DNA of 42,807 nucleotides, from positions 1 through 42,807 of the forward strand of contig CAYHGP010000006.1 in NCBI GenBank assembly GCA_964356195.1. The letters are read 5' to 3'. Position numbers and translations under genes: made by a program. Under the pieces are notes generated by a model. The model was not told the origin of the DNA and ran no database searches. It saw nothing but the letters and a program-made list of their open reading frames with translations. Positions 33,001 to 39,997 of the stretch are shown in pieces (the stretch's first letter is position 1; each line of letters begins with the position of its first letter). The DNA is from 2-02-FULL-48-14 sp964356195. GTDB taxonomy: Bacteria > Patescibacteriota > Gracilibacteria > UBA1369 > 2-02-FULL-48-14.

Positions 33001-35252
33001 GTTTCTAACTGTCCTCTTGTCATGGCGTCTTGTGGGTGCTCGCTGATGTATTCTTTTTGCTCCGCTTCTTCCAGGGTATATTCTTCACCCAAGTCTACGG
33101 CTGTACCCAAACGGACGAGTTGCTTTTGGGTGTCGTCGGCGAGGACGGTTTGCATGGTGTCCCAGGTCATGGGCGTTTTATATTTTTCTTTGGTGGTGTA
33201 GAGCCCTTTGTAAACGTTGTCGATTTCTTCTTGAGTGATGCCGCCTTTCTTTTCAAGTTTTTCTAATTTTCTCATGAACTGTTTTTTCTCACGGGCAGTC
33301 ATTTCATAGTTGTCGCTGGCGAATTTCTTACCTTTTGCGAGGGTAATAACGTCATTGTCCGCTAATTTTTGTACGGCTGCGTCGAGGTGTGCTTTCCCTT
33401 CCGGAGTCATGACATAGACTTCTTTGGAAAGCACTTCATCGGCGGAGGCATCCACCACTCCTTTTGCACGGAGGAGGTTCAAATTGTCCACGAATTTTTG
33501 TTTACCTGTTTCCGTGAGCTCGAGTGCTCCCGTTTTAGGGTTGTGGGTGAGGGCGGATTGAATGAGGTACTGCCACGCCGCTTTGTCGGAAATGTACTGC
33601 TCCATGCGGTCGGCGGTTTGTACGTTTCTAGGGATGAGGATCCTTTCTTTTCCACCTTTTGGGAAAGGATTCCATTCTGTTCTATAGAGTTGTGCTTTCC
33701 CTTCATAAAGTTGCATATTTACCGCTTCTCCTTTTAGGAGAGGGCCCGCGTTAGTTTTATCGAAAAGACGGTTTGCAACCGCTTCTAGGCTTTGAATGTC
33801 TGTCGTCTCTTCAAGTTTTTCACTCTCTTCCGTTGAGGTTTTTTCGTCACGAACGTCGAGTTTTTCAATGGAATTTATAAAAACCCAGGCTGCGCCGTAG
33901 AATTTCTCAATATTGGCGAGTTCCTTTTGCATATCCTCTTTTCGCTCAGGAGTGAGCTGCTTTTTGTACCTGTGGCCTTTCCCTCGGGTTACATAATAGT
34001 AACCATCGCTTACTATTTTACTTAGGTCTTCTTCTCTTTTTACGAGTTCATTGGGACCTCGGTGGAAAACGGCTTGAGTTACTTCTTGGTAGGTGACTTT
34101 ATTAGGATCACCTAAGAAAGTTTCCCGGCGGATTTCTTCCCACATTGCTGTTTCTGAACTTTTCCCGGCAATAGTGCTGAGCGTTTTTAAGGAGCCCAAA
34201 ATTTGGCTACCAAAGTCGAGGTCGTAGAATTTTTCGGCGTAATCATGGTCGGTCCACTCCTTCATGACGTCGGGAACCATTTTAAATACTCCTCGTGTTA
34301 GGCCTGCGCGTCCTTCGTCGATGTGTTGGGCTTGGAGTGCGTCCTCTCCCTCTATAAAGGTGGCGAGACGCGCGTCAGCCGCCTTTTGTTCCGCAGATTT
34401 TTCGGGGGTGGCTGGGGCGGCTGTAAAGGCTTCTCTTGGAGCGGGTGGCACTCCTCGTGCCTCTTCTTCATCCCAAGTTTCACGTAAGCCAGCCGTTCCT
34501 TTCGGACGTCCACTTTCATGCTCTGTAGGGAAAGGTCGCCCGGTAACAGTACTGATGCCGGCTTCGGCAACCAGAGGTGCTGTTTCAGGTTGAGGTACCG
34601 GCGTTGGTGCTGGTGTTTCACCTGCTTCATGAGACAAAACAGTGAGTTCGTAGTTGTCTTTCACAACTACATAGGCGCCGTTCGAGTCTACAAATTTTCC
34701 CGCGTATTTTCCGTCTTTTGCGCGGACGGCTTCTATAGGTTTGCTTGCACCGGGTATTTTAACACTGACTTTGGTCACCTTTTCGGGAACGAGGTTGGTG
34801 ATTCCAAATTTTAGATAGGCTTGGTCTCCAAAACTTTGTGACCAGCCTTTGTGAAAATCCACAAGGTACTTGCTTCCGTTCCCAAATTCATCATTGGCTT
34901 CATCCGGTTGAACGCGTTCTGTATTTCCTGTCGTTCTTCGGAGGAAGATCGGTGCAAAGTTCTCCGCTAACCCATCGTTGAGAGCCTTGAGGTCCTCGGC
35001 ACTCTTCAGTAAAACGTCCATTTTCGCTTTGTCGTGTTCGTCGAAATCGCCGTCTTTCGCCAGTTCTTCTCCTTTGGCGATGAGCTGCTTGGATTGTTCG
35101 CTGGAAATTTTCCCGGACAATTCTGAGCGTTGAACGTCTCTACTGTCCCAGCTTGCGATTTCTGCTACCGGTTCAGGCGTGCTTTCCAAAAAAACAAGCC
35201 TGTTTTGGAGGAATGGAGCTTCGAATCCACGATTTCTACAAGAGATTGCCAT
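30042..35252 (-). CDS. Giant orphan protein, 1736 residues
   Basis: No family was recognised. No signal peptide or long membrane segment is visible; the start is MAISCRNRGFEAPFLQNRLV. The layout appears to be: an acidic helical part with an EF-hand-like KDGDFDEHDKAK (about residue 65), a beta region around 130-210, a Pro/Ala-rich linker (to about 280), a long helical region, then at about residues 790-900 a run of alternating polar/hydrophobic strands (FEFHAGLAGHKEFG, then FDVGFHAGAQVGL, then LGIGAGVNLGYEMG and WKISVGAGAGL). This run looks like barrel or beta-sheet strands. More helices and a low-complexity Pro/Gly/Glu tail end the chain. It heads an operon with the small lipoprotein and the secreted 1685-residue protein, so a surface role is plausible but unproven. 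Confidence 0.8.
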   Translation of the reverse strand: MAISCRNRGFEAPFLQNRLVFLESTPEPVAEIASWDSRDVQRSELSGKISSEQSKQLIAKGEELAKDGDFDEHDKAKMDVLLKSAEDLKALNDGLAENFAPIFLRRTTGNTERVQPDEANDEFGNGSKYLVDFHKGWSQSFGDQAYLKFGITNLVPEKVTKVSVKIPGASKPIEAVRAKDGKYAGKFVDSNGAYVVVKDNYELTVLSHEAGETPAPTPVPQPETAPLVAEAGISTVTGRPFPTEHESGRPKGTAGLRETWDEEEARGVPPAPREAFTAAPATPEKSAEQKAADARLATFIEGEDALQAQHIDEGRAGLTRGVFKMVPDVMKEWTDHDYAEKFYDLDFGSQILGSLKTLSTIAGKSSETAMWEEIRRETFLGDPNKVTYQEVTQAVFHRGPNELVKREEDLSKIVSDGYYYVTRGKGHRYKKQLTPERKEDMQKELANIEKFYGAAWVFINSIEKLDVRDEKTSTEESEKLEETTDIQSLEAVANRLFDKTNAGPLLKGEAVNMQLYEGKAQLYRTEWNPFPKGGKERILIPRNVQTADRMEQYISDKAAWQYLIQSALTHNPKTGALELTETGKQKFVDNLNLLRAKGVVDASADEVLSKEVYVMTPEGKAHLDAAVQKLADNDVITLAKGKKFASDNYEMTAREKKQFMRKLEKLEKKGGITQEEIDNVYKGLYTTKEKYKTPMTWDTMQTVLADDTQKQLVRLGTAVDLGEEYTLEEAEQKEYISEHPQDAMTRGQLETIQEMGMDLSPAELKQASDNLHEFNLGTAGIIMNSIDGGKPDIGGAFDANVPIPLTDDGSLVMHVGFKNNTITHQFEFHAGLAGHKEFGQSKFGQFDVGFHAGAQVGLDNTGTGPNAGLGIGAGVNLGYEMGPHRVWKISVGAGAGLDASSMATAFVLTVGIDRNMKQVVERKAAKIGEKQKETVADALRTYESLLVPGTMTAEEFKAFQQNMLVGLHQQFGDQAIEDLKHVQFLGLGLAYIPGMAFPIPYIKMGWRGKKFLAYSRPKEAVNLDYVAAVRIQRALATQAAVAPGEIQAVHVYESGLLQREAKNGSTTITQSQDLSIRGAASQAEMDARLHGVEEQGLHLEGTRDGEIKLDVFKVDGSVDLYVDPKSGIQSYIGPEGSIYLNLDKSDKLFIRRVDEYFPFESFGQTHRVKLYITNNPHVESRVMEGESSSHLHYTEAMGGTRTQAEIVADREGGESSIYASKEAMGTEGGIAEGNALTEIIDDQANREAIRLQMRGLLDQEHTGPALDETTRGEIEAMASTLLAWDPATTFVKDGVRQNRPYADLDEKQQADFTRRRKYKNLSLGVNEDGTPADYGALVKDITEQAAAMAVPPGKPIEWWDNTKMTYMLQACTVEAAGELYSREPGPFEAAREHNIEWNTKQTTKYLIEGGMKPPEYPEGMAASVAEKMVKQFFDPASKHSVAPIGGEGGDYTASEITAGSIVHIMVGTEGIEGYRENFWDPEGKGRMLDATNITPEALRAAFPTLTGPEIAAFIEVATGVLSPLGYEGSDKIAESNPDKLMHSQIGLEVLDAADIIFSPAEGAQLVQLFQLAQTKTPTGSFLSTYDKIPEGSRAIYKKYADIVKQLRDTQRYEDARVILTTKQVKTVGLYEKCVNFTVTMNEPLNVEVKVTGGGNQAAQAEVRDYLSARKGTHVIGAGVAVAYSEETTPELVGEKEPDPSDQGTGPRPELGSGRPEVHPLQDGTGGESGAADLQDE

Positions 35253-35279
35253 ACGTTTTGTTTTGATTTGAATCTATAC

Positions 35280-35289
35280 ATGATATCAT
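35280..35289. promoter_or_regulatory. Symmetrical divergent promoter between the giant gene and tpiA
   Basis: The perfect palindrome ATGATATCAT gives an extended -10 (TGATATCAT) on both strands. Plus-strand transcription would reach tpiA (ATG 35319) and minus-strand transcription the 1736-residue gene (ATG 35252). The two promoters share bases, so only one polymerase could bind at a time. Confidence 0.5.
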
Positions 35290-35318
35290 AAAAGCACTTT
35301 TCTCGCAATAGCCTCGCC

Positions 35319-35987
35319 ATGGCGTTTCAGACACCCATTCTCATCACCAATTTCAAGTGCTACCAAGAGTCCACGGGGGCTCGGGCGGTGGAGCTTGCCA
35401 AGCTTCATGAGCGTGTGGCGAACGAACTGGGTGTGAATGTGGCGGTTGTTGGAATGACTTTGGATCTTTCGATGCTCGCCATGAGTGTGAGTATTCCTGT
35501 TTTGGCTCAGCACTTGGATGGCATCGGTTGGGGCGCTTATACCGGTTTGATTCCGGTGGAAGTGGCGCGCAGCAGTGGAATTGACGGAGCGATGTTGAAT
35601 CACTCGGAGCGACGAATTTCGGACGCGGATATTGGCCGTGCTTTGGAACGGATGAAGGCCTTGAATATGCTGTCCTTGGTGTGTGCTGAAAATTTGGAAG
35701 AGGGGCGTAGGTTCGCAGAAATGGGTGCGGATTTTATAGCGATCGAAGTGCCGGAACTGATCGGTGGGAATGTTTCTGTTTCCACGGCGCATCCCGAGCT
35801 GATTTCGGAAGCGGTGGCTAAGATCGGCGCCGGGAAAGTGATTGTGGGGGCCGGCATTAAAACCGCCGAAGATGTGCGCGTTGCCATAAAGCTCGGGGCT
35901 GTTGGAGTTTTGGTTTCCAGCGGTATTGTGAAAGCAGCCGATCCTTTGGCGGCGATTCGTGAACTGTGCGGGGCGTTGAAACCTTAA
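35319..35987 (+). CDS. tpiA: Triosephosphate isomerase, archaeal type
   Basis: Interconverts glyceraldehyde-3-phosphate and dihydroxyacetone phosphate. At 222 residues it is shorter than bacterial enzymes (about 250) and follows the archaeal pattern: ITNFKCY (catalytic Lys), VLAQHLDGI, AMLNHSERRIS (catalytic His), AIEVPELIGG (catalytic Glu; archaeal enzymes read 'EPPELIG'), GAGIKTAEDV and LVSSGIVKAADP. All catalytic residues are present. It is divergent from the giant operon and is followed 12 bases later by a membrane protein gene. Confidence 0.95.
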   Translation: MAFQTPILITNFKCYQESTGARAVELAKLHERVANELGVNVAVVGMTLDLSMLAMSVSIPVLAQHLDGIGWGAYTGLIPVEVARSSGIDGAMLNHSERRISDADIGRALERMKALNMLSLVCAENLEEGRRFAEMGADFIAIEVPELIGGNVSVSTAHPELISEAVAKIGAGKVIVGAGIKTAEDVRVAIKLGAVGVLVSSGIVKAADPLAAIRELCGALKP

Positions 35988-35999
35988 TTTTTTGGACTT

Positions 36000-37229
36000 A
36001 TGGCAAAATTGGCCGGGGGACTTTTCCCTCGAATTGTTGCGCTGTTTCCTCTGATGTTTCCGCTCTACCTTTTCCGCGGAACTTTTTTTGGAGTGCCTGT
36101 GACTTTGCCGGAAGTGGGTCTCGGTGTTTTGTTCGTTTGGTTTTTGCTGCAACTTTGGCAGGATGGAGAGCTGCGACGAATTGGTGGACGAATTGACTGG
36201 AAGCTCGCCCCCATTTTTTTGTTTTTGGCCGCGGCCGTAGTGGGCGTTTTGGTGGCTCCGGACACGGCTACCATGATGGATGGAACGGAGTTTCCCGCGC
36301 AGGCGAAAGCCTTTGGGATTTTGAAGGGCTGGATACTGGCGCCCCTTTTATATTTCGTGATGGCGCGTAGCGTTTTCCGCGAAAAACCCGCGCTCATTCC
36401 TCTGGCTTTGCGCGCCCTCTTGGTTTCCGGCGTTGTACTTTCCTTAATGGCGCTGCAACAGGTTTGGACCGGGGAATTTTCGACCCTGGACGGACGCGCT
36501 TCGGGGCCGTTTGAGTCGGCGAATTATTTGTCTTTGTACTTGGGGCCTTTGGTGCTTTACGCAGGCTTGGCGTTTTGGCGGGCTGAAGGAAAAGCCGAGC
36601 GGATTTTTTTGGGAGTGAGTGGCGTGGTGGTTTTGCTGGGTTTGTATTTTAGTGAATCGTACGCGGCATGGATTGCGGTTTTGGCTGCGCTCACTTTGGC
36701 AGGTTTATTGTTTGCCAGGAAGAAGGGGAGGAAGGCGTTCTGGCTGGCTTTTGGCGGGCTTTTTGTGCTTGGCTTGGGGCTGGTTTTATCTCAACTTGGC
36801 AGTGAAAAATTCACGCAGTTTTTCGAATTTTCAGAGCGCTCCTCGTCGAGTGTTCGCATCCAAGTGTATGAAATCAGTTTTGCATTGCTCAAAGAACATC
36901 CTTTACTGGGAATCGGTCTTGGGCAATTTGAACAGCAATATCAGGAAGTGGCGGTTTCTACTTTGGTGGGAGCACCTTTTGAGTGGAATATGCTGCATCC
37001 TCATAACATCTTTCTGGCGTTTTGGCTGAACATGGGTTTGGCGGGTTTGGTGGCTTTTGTTTGGCTCTGCGGTCGAGCTTTTTTGTGGCTCACCGAGGAG
37101 GATAAAAAAGAGCGCCACCTCGCGGCCCTTATGCTCGTGGTCATCGTGATTCACGGATTTTTCGATACGCCCTACTTCAAAAACGACCTCGCTTTTCAGT
37201 TTTGGTTACTCATGGCGATGCTGATTTAA
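36000..37229 (+). CDS. O-antigen ligase / Wzy-like polytopic membrane protein
   Basis: The family joins or polymerises lipid-linked glycans outside the membrane. About eleven hydrophobic segments fill the 409 residues. The Wzy_C signature is present: SGPFESANYLSLYLGPLV (residues 175-195) and, in the large outer loop, SSVRIQVYEISFALLKEHPLLGIGLGQFE compressed into 295-325, then HPHNIFLAFWLNMGLAGL near 352. Loop His and Arg residues fit the proposed active site. Substrate is unknown; the nearby WecA-like transferase could make the lipid carrier. Its stop codon overlaps that of the convergent gene at 37226. Confidence 0.85.
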   Translation: MAKLAGGLFPRIVALFPLMFPLYLFRGTFFGVPVTLPEVGLGVLFVWFLLQLWQDGELRRIGGRIDWKLAPIFLFLAAAVVGVLVAPDTATMMDGTEFPAQAKAFGILKGWILAPLLYFVMARSVFREKPALIPLALRALLVSGVVLSLMALQQVWTGEFSTLDGRASGPFESANYLSLYLGPLVLYAGLAFWRAEGKAERIFLGVSGVVVLLGLYFSESYAAWIAVLAALTLAGLLFARKKGRKAFWLAFGGLFVLGLGLVLSQLGSEKFTQFFEFSERSSSSVRIQVYEISFALLKEHPLLGIGLGQFEQQYQEVAVSTLVGAPFEWNMLHPHNIFLAFWLNMGLAGLVAFVWLCGRAFLWLTEEDKKERHLAALMLVVIVIHGFFDTPYFKNDLAFQFWLLMAMLI

Positions 37230-37819
37230 AAGAGTCCCCAGTGATTGTTCGCGTAGATGAGAGCGGCGATGATAAGAACAATCACAGCCATGCCTCGTAC
37301 TGCGTTTGCGATGAAGCTTCTTAGCTGCAGTATGTTCATGGGGGTGGGAAGGTATTTTGCCACTTCCGGGTTCTTCAGAAGTTCCGGCATCTCTTTTGGG
37401 CTTAGTTTGCTGCTGAGTTTTGGGAACCGCTGCAGTTCCTCATCCTTAAGTACAAAACTGACCGGTAAGAGTTTTTCGTCTTTGAATTTCAGAAAGATCA
37501 TATTCCGTTTGAACATATCCTTGGCGGTCTTAAGCTCCGAAAAAGTGGAGTAAGGGATTTGCAACGTGGGTAGGAAGGGGATTTTTACCAAGAGTTTATC
37601 GCCTTCTTCCGCCAGTTTTCCGGCGTGATTACGAATCGCCAAATGTCCAAAATGAAATTCCGGGGTGGGCGAGGCGGAGTCCGGAATTTTGGTACTCACT
37701 CCAAAACGCTCTGTTAGAGGCTTAAAGCTTAATTTTTGAAATTTGGAGCCCACAAACACTACAAGCCCTACACTTGCAAGTGGAAGGAGAATGAGGAGAA
37801 GCACGGCAAAAGCTTGCAT
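37226..37819 (-). CDS. Orphan membrane protein with two segments, 197 residues
   Basis: An N-terminal hydrophobic segment (residues 4-25) and a C-terminal one (about 173-190) flank a soluble middle of about 140 residues with beta character (KLLVKIPFLPTLQIPYSTFS, then MIFLKFKDEKLLPVSFVL). No family was recognised. The start codon ATG overlaps the stop of the preceding eRF1-like gene (TGATG arrangement), which indicates translational coupling and a shared function. Its 3' end overlaps the Wzy-like gene by 4 bases on the other strand. Confidence 0.7.
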   Translation of the reverse strand: MQAFAVLLLILLPLASVGLVVFVGSKFQKLSFKPLTERFGVSTKIPDSASPTPEFHFGHLAIRNHAGKLAEEGDKLLVKIPFLPTLQIPYSTFSELKTAKDMFKRNMIFLKFKDEKLLPVSFVLKDEELQRFPKLSSKLSPKEMPELLKNPEVAKYLPTPMNILQLRSFIANAVRGMAVIVLIIAALIYANNHWGLF

Positions 37820-38223
37820 CAGTCTTGTGGCAAGTGGAAGTAATTCTTCATGAATTCCGTCATTTCGGCCGCTGTAAGGTTGTCAGTGGTTTCCAGGCTC
37901 TTTAGTTTTTGGAAAAGGCCTTTGTTCTCCTCAAGAATATTTTTAAATTCGTTCTTGGCTGTCCCGGGGCCAAAGATTACAATTTCATCGGCATCTTGGA
38001 TGGTTTTAATGATTTCTCTTGAGAAGGCTTTCATTTCGTTGTGGCGGCTGTTGTCGTCTCTGTGTTGGTTCACAATGGTGACGTGTTCACCTCCTTCGCG
38101 GGTTCCTTTGTGGTGAGGCTCTACGTCAGAATTGAAATCGGTAAAATCCATTTCGGCGAGCTTGTTGGCTCGTATGACAGAGGCGTGTGCGTGGTCAATC
38201 CAGATTCCAATATACTTGTGCAT
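37819..38223 (-). CDS. Small soluble protein resembling bacterial eRF1-domain ('translational machinery') family
   Basis: The 134-residue product opens with YIGIWIDHAHASVIRA and later has IQDADEIVIFGPGTAKNEFKNIL. The 'G.WID...a.vi' opening and 'd.I.iFGPG.aK.ef...l' segment are the pattern of small bacterial proteins related to the eRF1/Pelota or L7Ae-like fold, some annotated as translational-machinery proteins. The middle is His-rich and polar. The function of the family is not settled. It is coupled to the membrane protein at 37226 by overlapping stop and start codons. Confidence 0.6.
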   Translation of the reverse strand: MHKYIGIWIDHAHASVIRANKLAEMDFTDFNSDVEPHHKGTREGGEHVTIVNQHRDDNSRHNEMKAFSREIIKTIQDADEIVIFGPGTAKNEFKNILEENKGLFQKLKSLETTDNLTAAEMTEFMKNYFHLPQD

Positions 38224-38252
38224 GAGGGAGGGGTTACAAAAAATCTTGCCTT

Positions 38253-38258
38253 TATGAT
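38253..38258 (+). promoter_or_regulatory. -10 element of the riboflavin kinase gene
   Basis: TATGAT, 12 bases before the GTG start at 38271. No convincing -35. Implies little or no leader. Confidence 0.4.
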
Positions 38259-38270
38259 ACTCTATTTTCC

Positions 38271-38630
38271 GTGGAAATTACAGGCAAAATTATTCATGGG
38301 GCGGGGCGCGGGAGAGGACTTGGGTTCCCTACCATCAATTTGGACGTGACTCCTGCGGACCTGGAATTTGGAGTTTATGCGGCCCGGGTTTTGATTGAAG
38401 GGCGGCGAGTTGCGGGGGCGGTGAATTATGGAACGCGGCCTACTTTTAATGAAACGGTGCCGGTTTTGGAGATTTTTTTATTGGATTTTTCCGGGGATGC
38501 GTATGGCGATGAGGCCACCGTGGAAGTGGTTCAAAAAATCCGTGATATAAAAAAGTTCGCTTCACCGGAAGAACTCAAGGTGCAGATGGGAAAGGATGTG
38601 GAGGAAGTGCGGAGGGTGCTTGCCACCTGA
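38271..38630 (+). CDS. Stand-alone riboflavin kinase (RibF C-terminal domain only)
   Basis: Phosphorylates riboflavin to FMN. The 119 residues cover just the flavokinase domain: TGKIIHGAGRGRGLGFPTIN (the P-loop-like GxGRGxxLGFPTAN signature), GVYAARVLIEG, GAVNYGTRPTFNE and LEIFLLDFSGDAYG. Bacterial RibF normally also carries an N-terminal FMN adenylyltransferase domain, absent here. The start is GTG. An archaeal-type adenylyltransferase at 12593 may supply the missing step. The 22-bp motif (copy 2) overlaps its stop codon. Confidence 0.93.
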   Translation: MEITGKIIHGAGRGRGLGFPTINLDVTPADLEFGVYAARVLIEGRRVAGAVNYGTRPTFNETVPVLEIFLLDFSGDAYGDEATVEVVQKIRDIKKFASPEELKVQMGKDVEEVRRVLAT

Positions 38631-38647
38631 CAAATTCCTGAATTTTC
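38626..38647. repeat. Copy 2 of the 22-bp motif, upstream of murE
   Basis: Starts in the last codons of the riboflavin kinase gene and matches the reverse complement of 17377-17398 at 20 of 22 positions. The two arms CTGACAA (38627-38633) and TTGTCAG (38658-38664) form a wider inverted repeat around it. The murE -10 lies 22 bases downstream. Confidence 0.6.
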
Positions 38648-38669
38648 TGGATTCAACTTGTCAGCCATG

Positions 38670-38675
38670 TATAAT
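38670..38675 (+). promoter_or_regulatory. -10 element of the murE-like gene
   Basis: TATAAT, ending 9 bases before ATG 38685, the preferred start of the ligase. A leaderless mRNA is expected. No good -35 at the standard distance. Confidence 0.5.
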
Positions 38676-38684
38676 GCTTTCGCT

Positions 38685-39986
38685 ATGAGAGACTTCCTCA
38701 ACAATCTATTTCCGAATCAACACCCGCTTCGACTTTTCTATCATAAAGTTATCGCGGTTTTGGCGGCGCTGCGTTATGGATTTCCTGCCGGCAGTATTAC
38801 CGTAATTGGAGTGACCGGCACTAAGGGAAAAACCACCACGTGCAATATGCTGCACAAGATTTTTACGGAGGCCGGGAAGAAAACGGGGATGCTCACCACG
38901 ATCAACTTTAAGAATGGTGAAGAAGAGGAGGTGAATCTCACCAAGCAAACGACCATCAGCCCCTTTTTGTTACAAAGAAAAATTCGTGAAATGGCGAACT
39001 CACGTTGTGAAGTTTTGATTCTTGAAGTTACGAGCCACGCCATGATGCAGTCCAGGCTCTGGGGGATTAATGTGGATACTGCGGTGTTCACGAACCTGAC
39101 TCAGGATCATTTGGACTACCATGAGACGATGGAAGAATATCGCAATGCCAAGGGGCGTCTTTTTCAGCAGCTCAACTCTTCGGAGCGTAAGCCGGACACT
39201 CCAAAACTTTCTGTGGTGAACCAGGACGATCCCGAGCACGAGTACTTCAATCAATTCCCCAGTGATCAGCTTTTTGAGTTTGGAATTGTGAAAGGAACTT
39301 ATGCCGCTCGGGATTTGAAACCTAATCCGAATGGGACGCTGTTCACCTTGCGCATTCCGAATGGAGAAGTGGATGTGAATCTTAAAATTCCGGGACGAAT
39401 GAATGTGTACAACGCGTTGGCTGCTGCAACGGTGGCGACGGCGCATCGCATCAATCTTCAAACCATCAAGCAGGCGCTGGAGCGGATGAGTCCGATTCCC
39501 GGGCGCTTAGAACTTATTGATGAGGGCCAGCCGTTTACCGTGGTTGTGGACTATGCACACACCGAGGATTCTTTGGACCAAGTGCTGAGTATGTTTCGTG
39601 AACTTACGAAGGGAAAATTGATTGTGGTGTTTGGAGCGACGGGCGACCGTGATAAAACCAAACGTCCTAAAATGGGAGCCGTCGTCGACAAGTATGCGGA
39701 TTTTATTGTCCTTACGGATGATGACCCTTACACGGAAGAACACCGCAGCATCGCGGCTATGGTGAAGGAGGGAATTCCGCGACGTGAAGGAGATCGCTTT
39801 TGGGAAGTGCTGGATCGACGCGAAGCGATTCGTTTGGGTCTTTCCGAGGCAAAAGAAGGAGACACAGTGATTGTGGCTGGGAAGGGTGCTGAGGAATTTC
39901 AAGTGGTGGGAAGGCAGCGCATTCCTCATGACGACCGCAAAGTGGTGCGCGAATATTTGGGAAAGGCGCTTGATGTTGAAATTTAG
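38685..39986 (+). CDS. murE: MurE-like UDP-N-acetylmuramyl-tripeptide ligase lacking domain 1
   Basis: Mur ligases add amino acids to the peptidoglycan precursor using ATP. From Met 38685 the protein has 433 residues. The P-loop GVTGTKGKTTT is at about residues 42-52, roughly 60 residues earlier than in normal MurE, so the N-terminal UDP-binding domain is missing. Remaining motifs are intact: EVTSHAM, FTNLTQDHLDYHETMEEY, IPGRMNVYNALAA, VVDYAHTEDSL and GATGDRDKTKRPKMG. In the amino-acid-selecting site DDPYTEE replaces the DNPR motif of diaminopimelate enzymes, so the added residue cannot be read. The frame extends upstream to a TTG at 38658, but the promoter lies there. truB follows after 11 bases. 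Confidence 0.88.
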   Translation: MRDFLNNLFPNQHPLRLFYHKVIAVLAALRYGFPAGSITVIGVTGTKGKTTTCNMLHKIFTEAGKKTGMLTTINFKNGEEEEVNLTKQTTISPFLLQRKIREMANSRCEVLILEVTSHAMMQSRLWGINVDTAVFTNLTQDHLDYHETMEEYRNAKGRLFQQLNSSERKPDTPKLSVVNQDDPEHEYFNQFPSDQLFEFGIVKGTYAARDLKPNPNGTLFTLRIPNGEVDVNLKIPGRMNVYNALAAATVATAHRINLQTIKQALERMSPIPGRLELIDEGQPFTVVVDYAHTEDSLDQVLSMFRELTKGKLIVVFGATGDRDKTKRPKMGAVVDKYADFIVLTDDDPYTEEHRSIAAMVKEGIPRREGDRFWEVLDRREAIRLGLSEAKEGDTVIVAGKGAEEFQVVGRQRIPHDDRKVVREYLGKALDVEI

Positions 39987-39997
39987 CTCGCAGCTCT

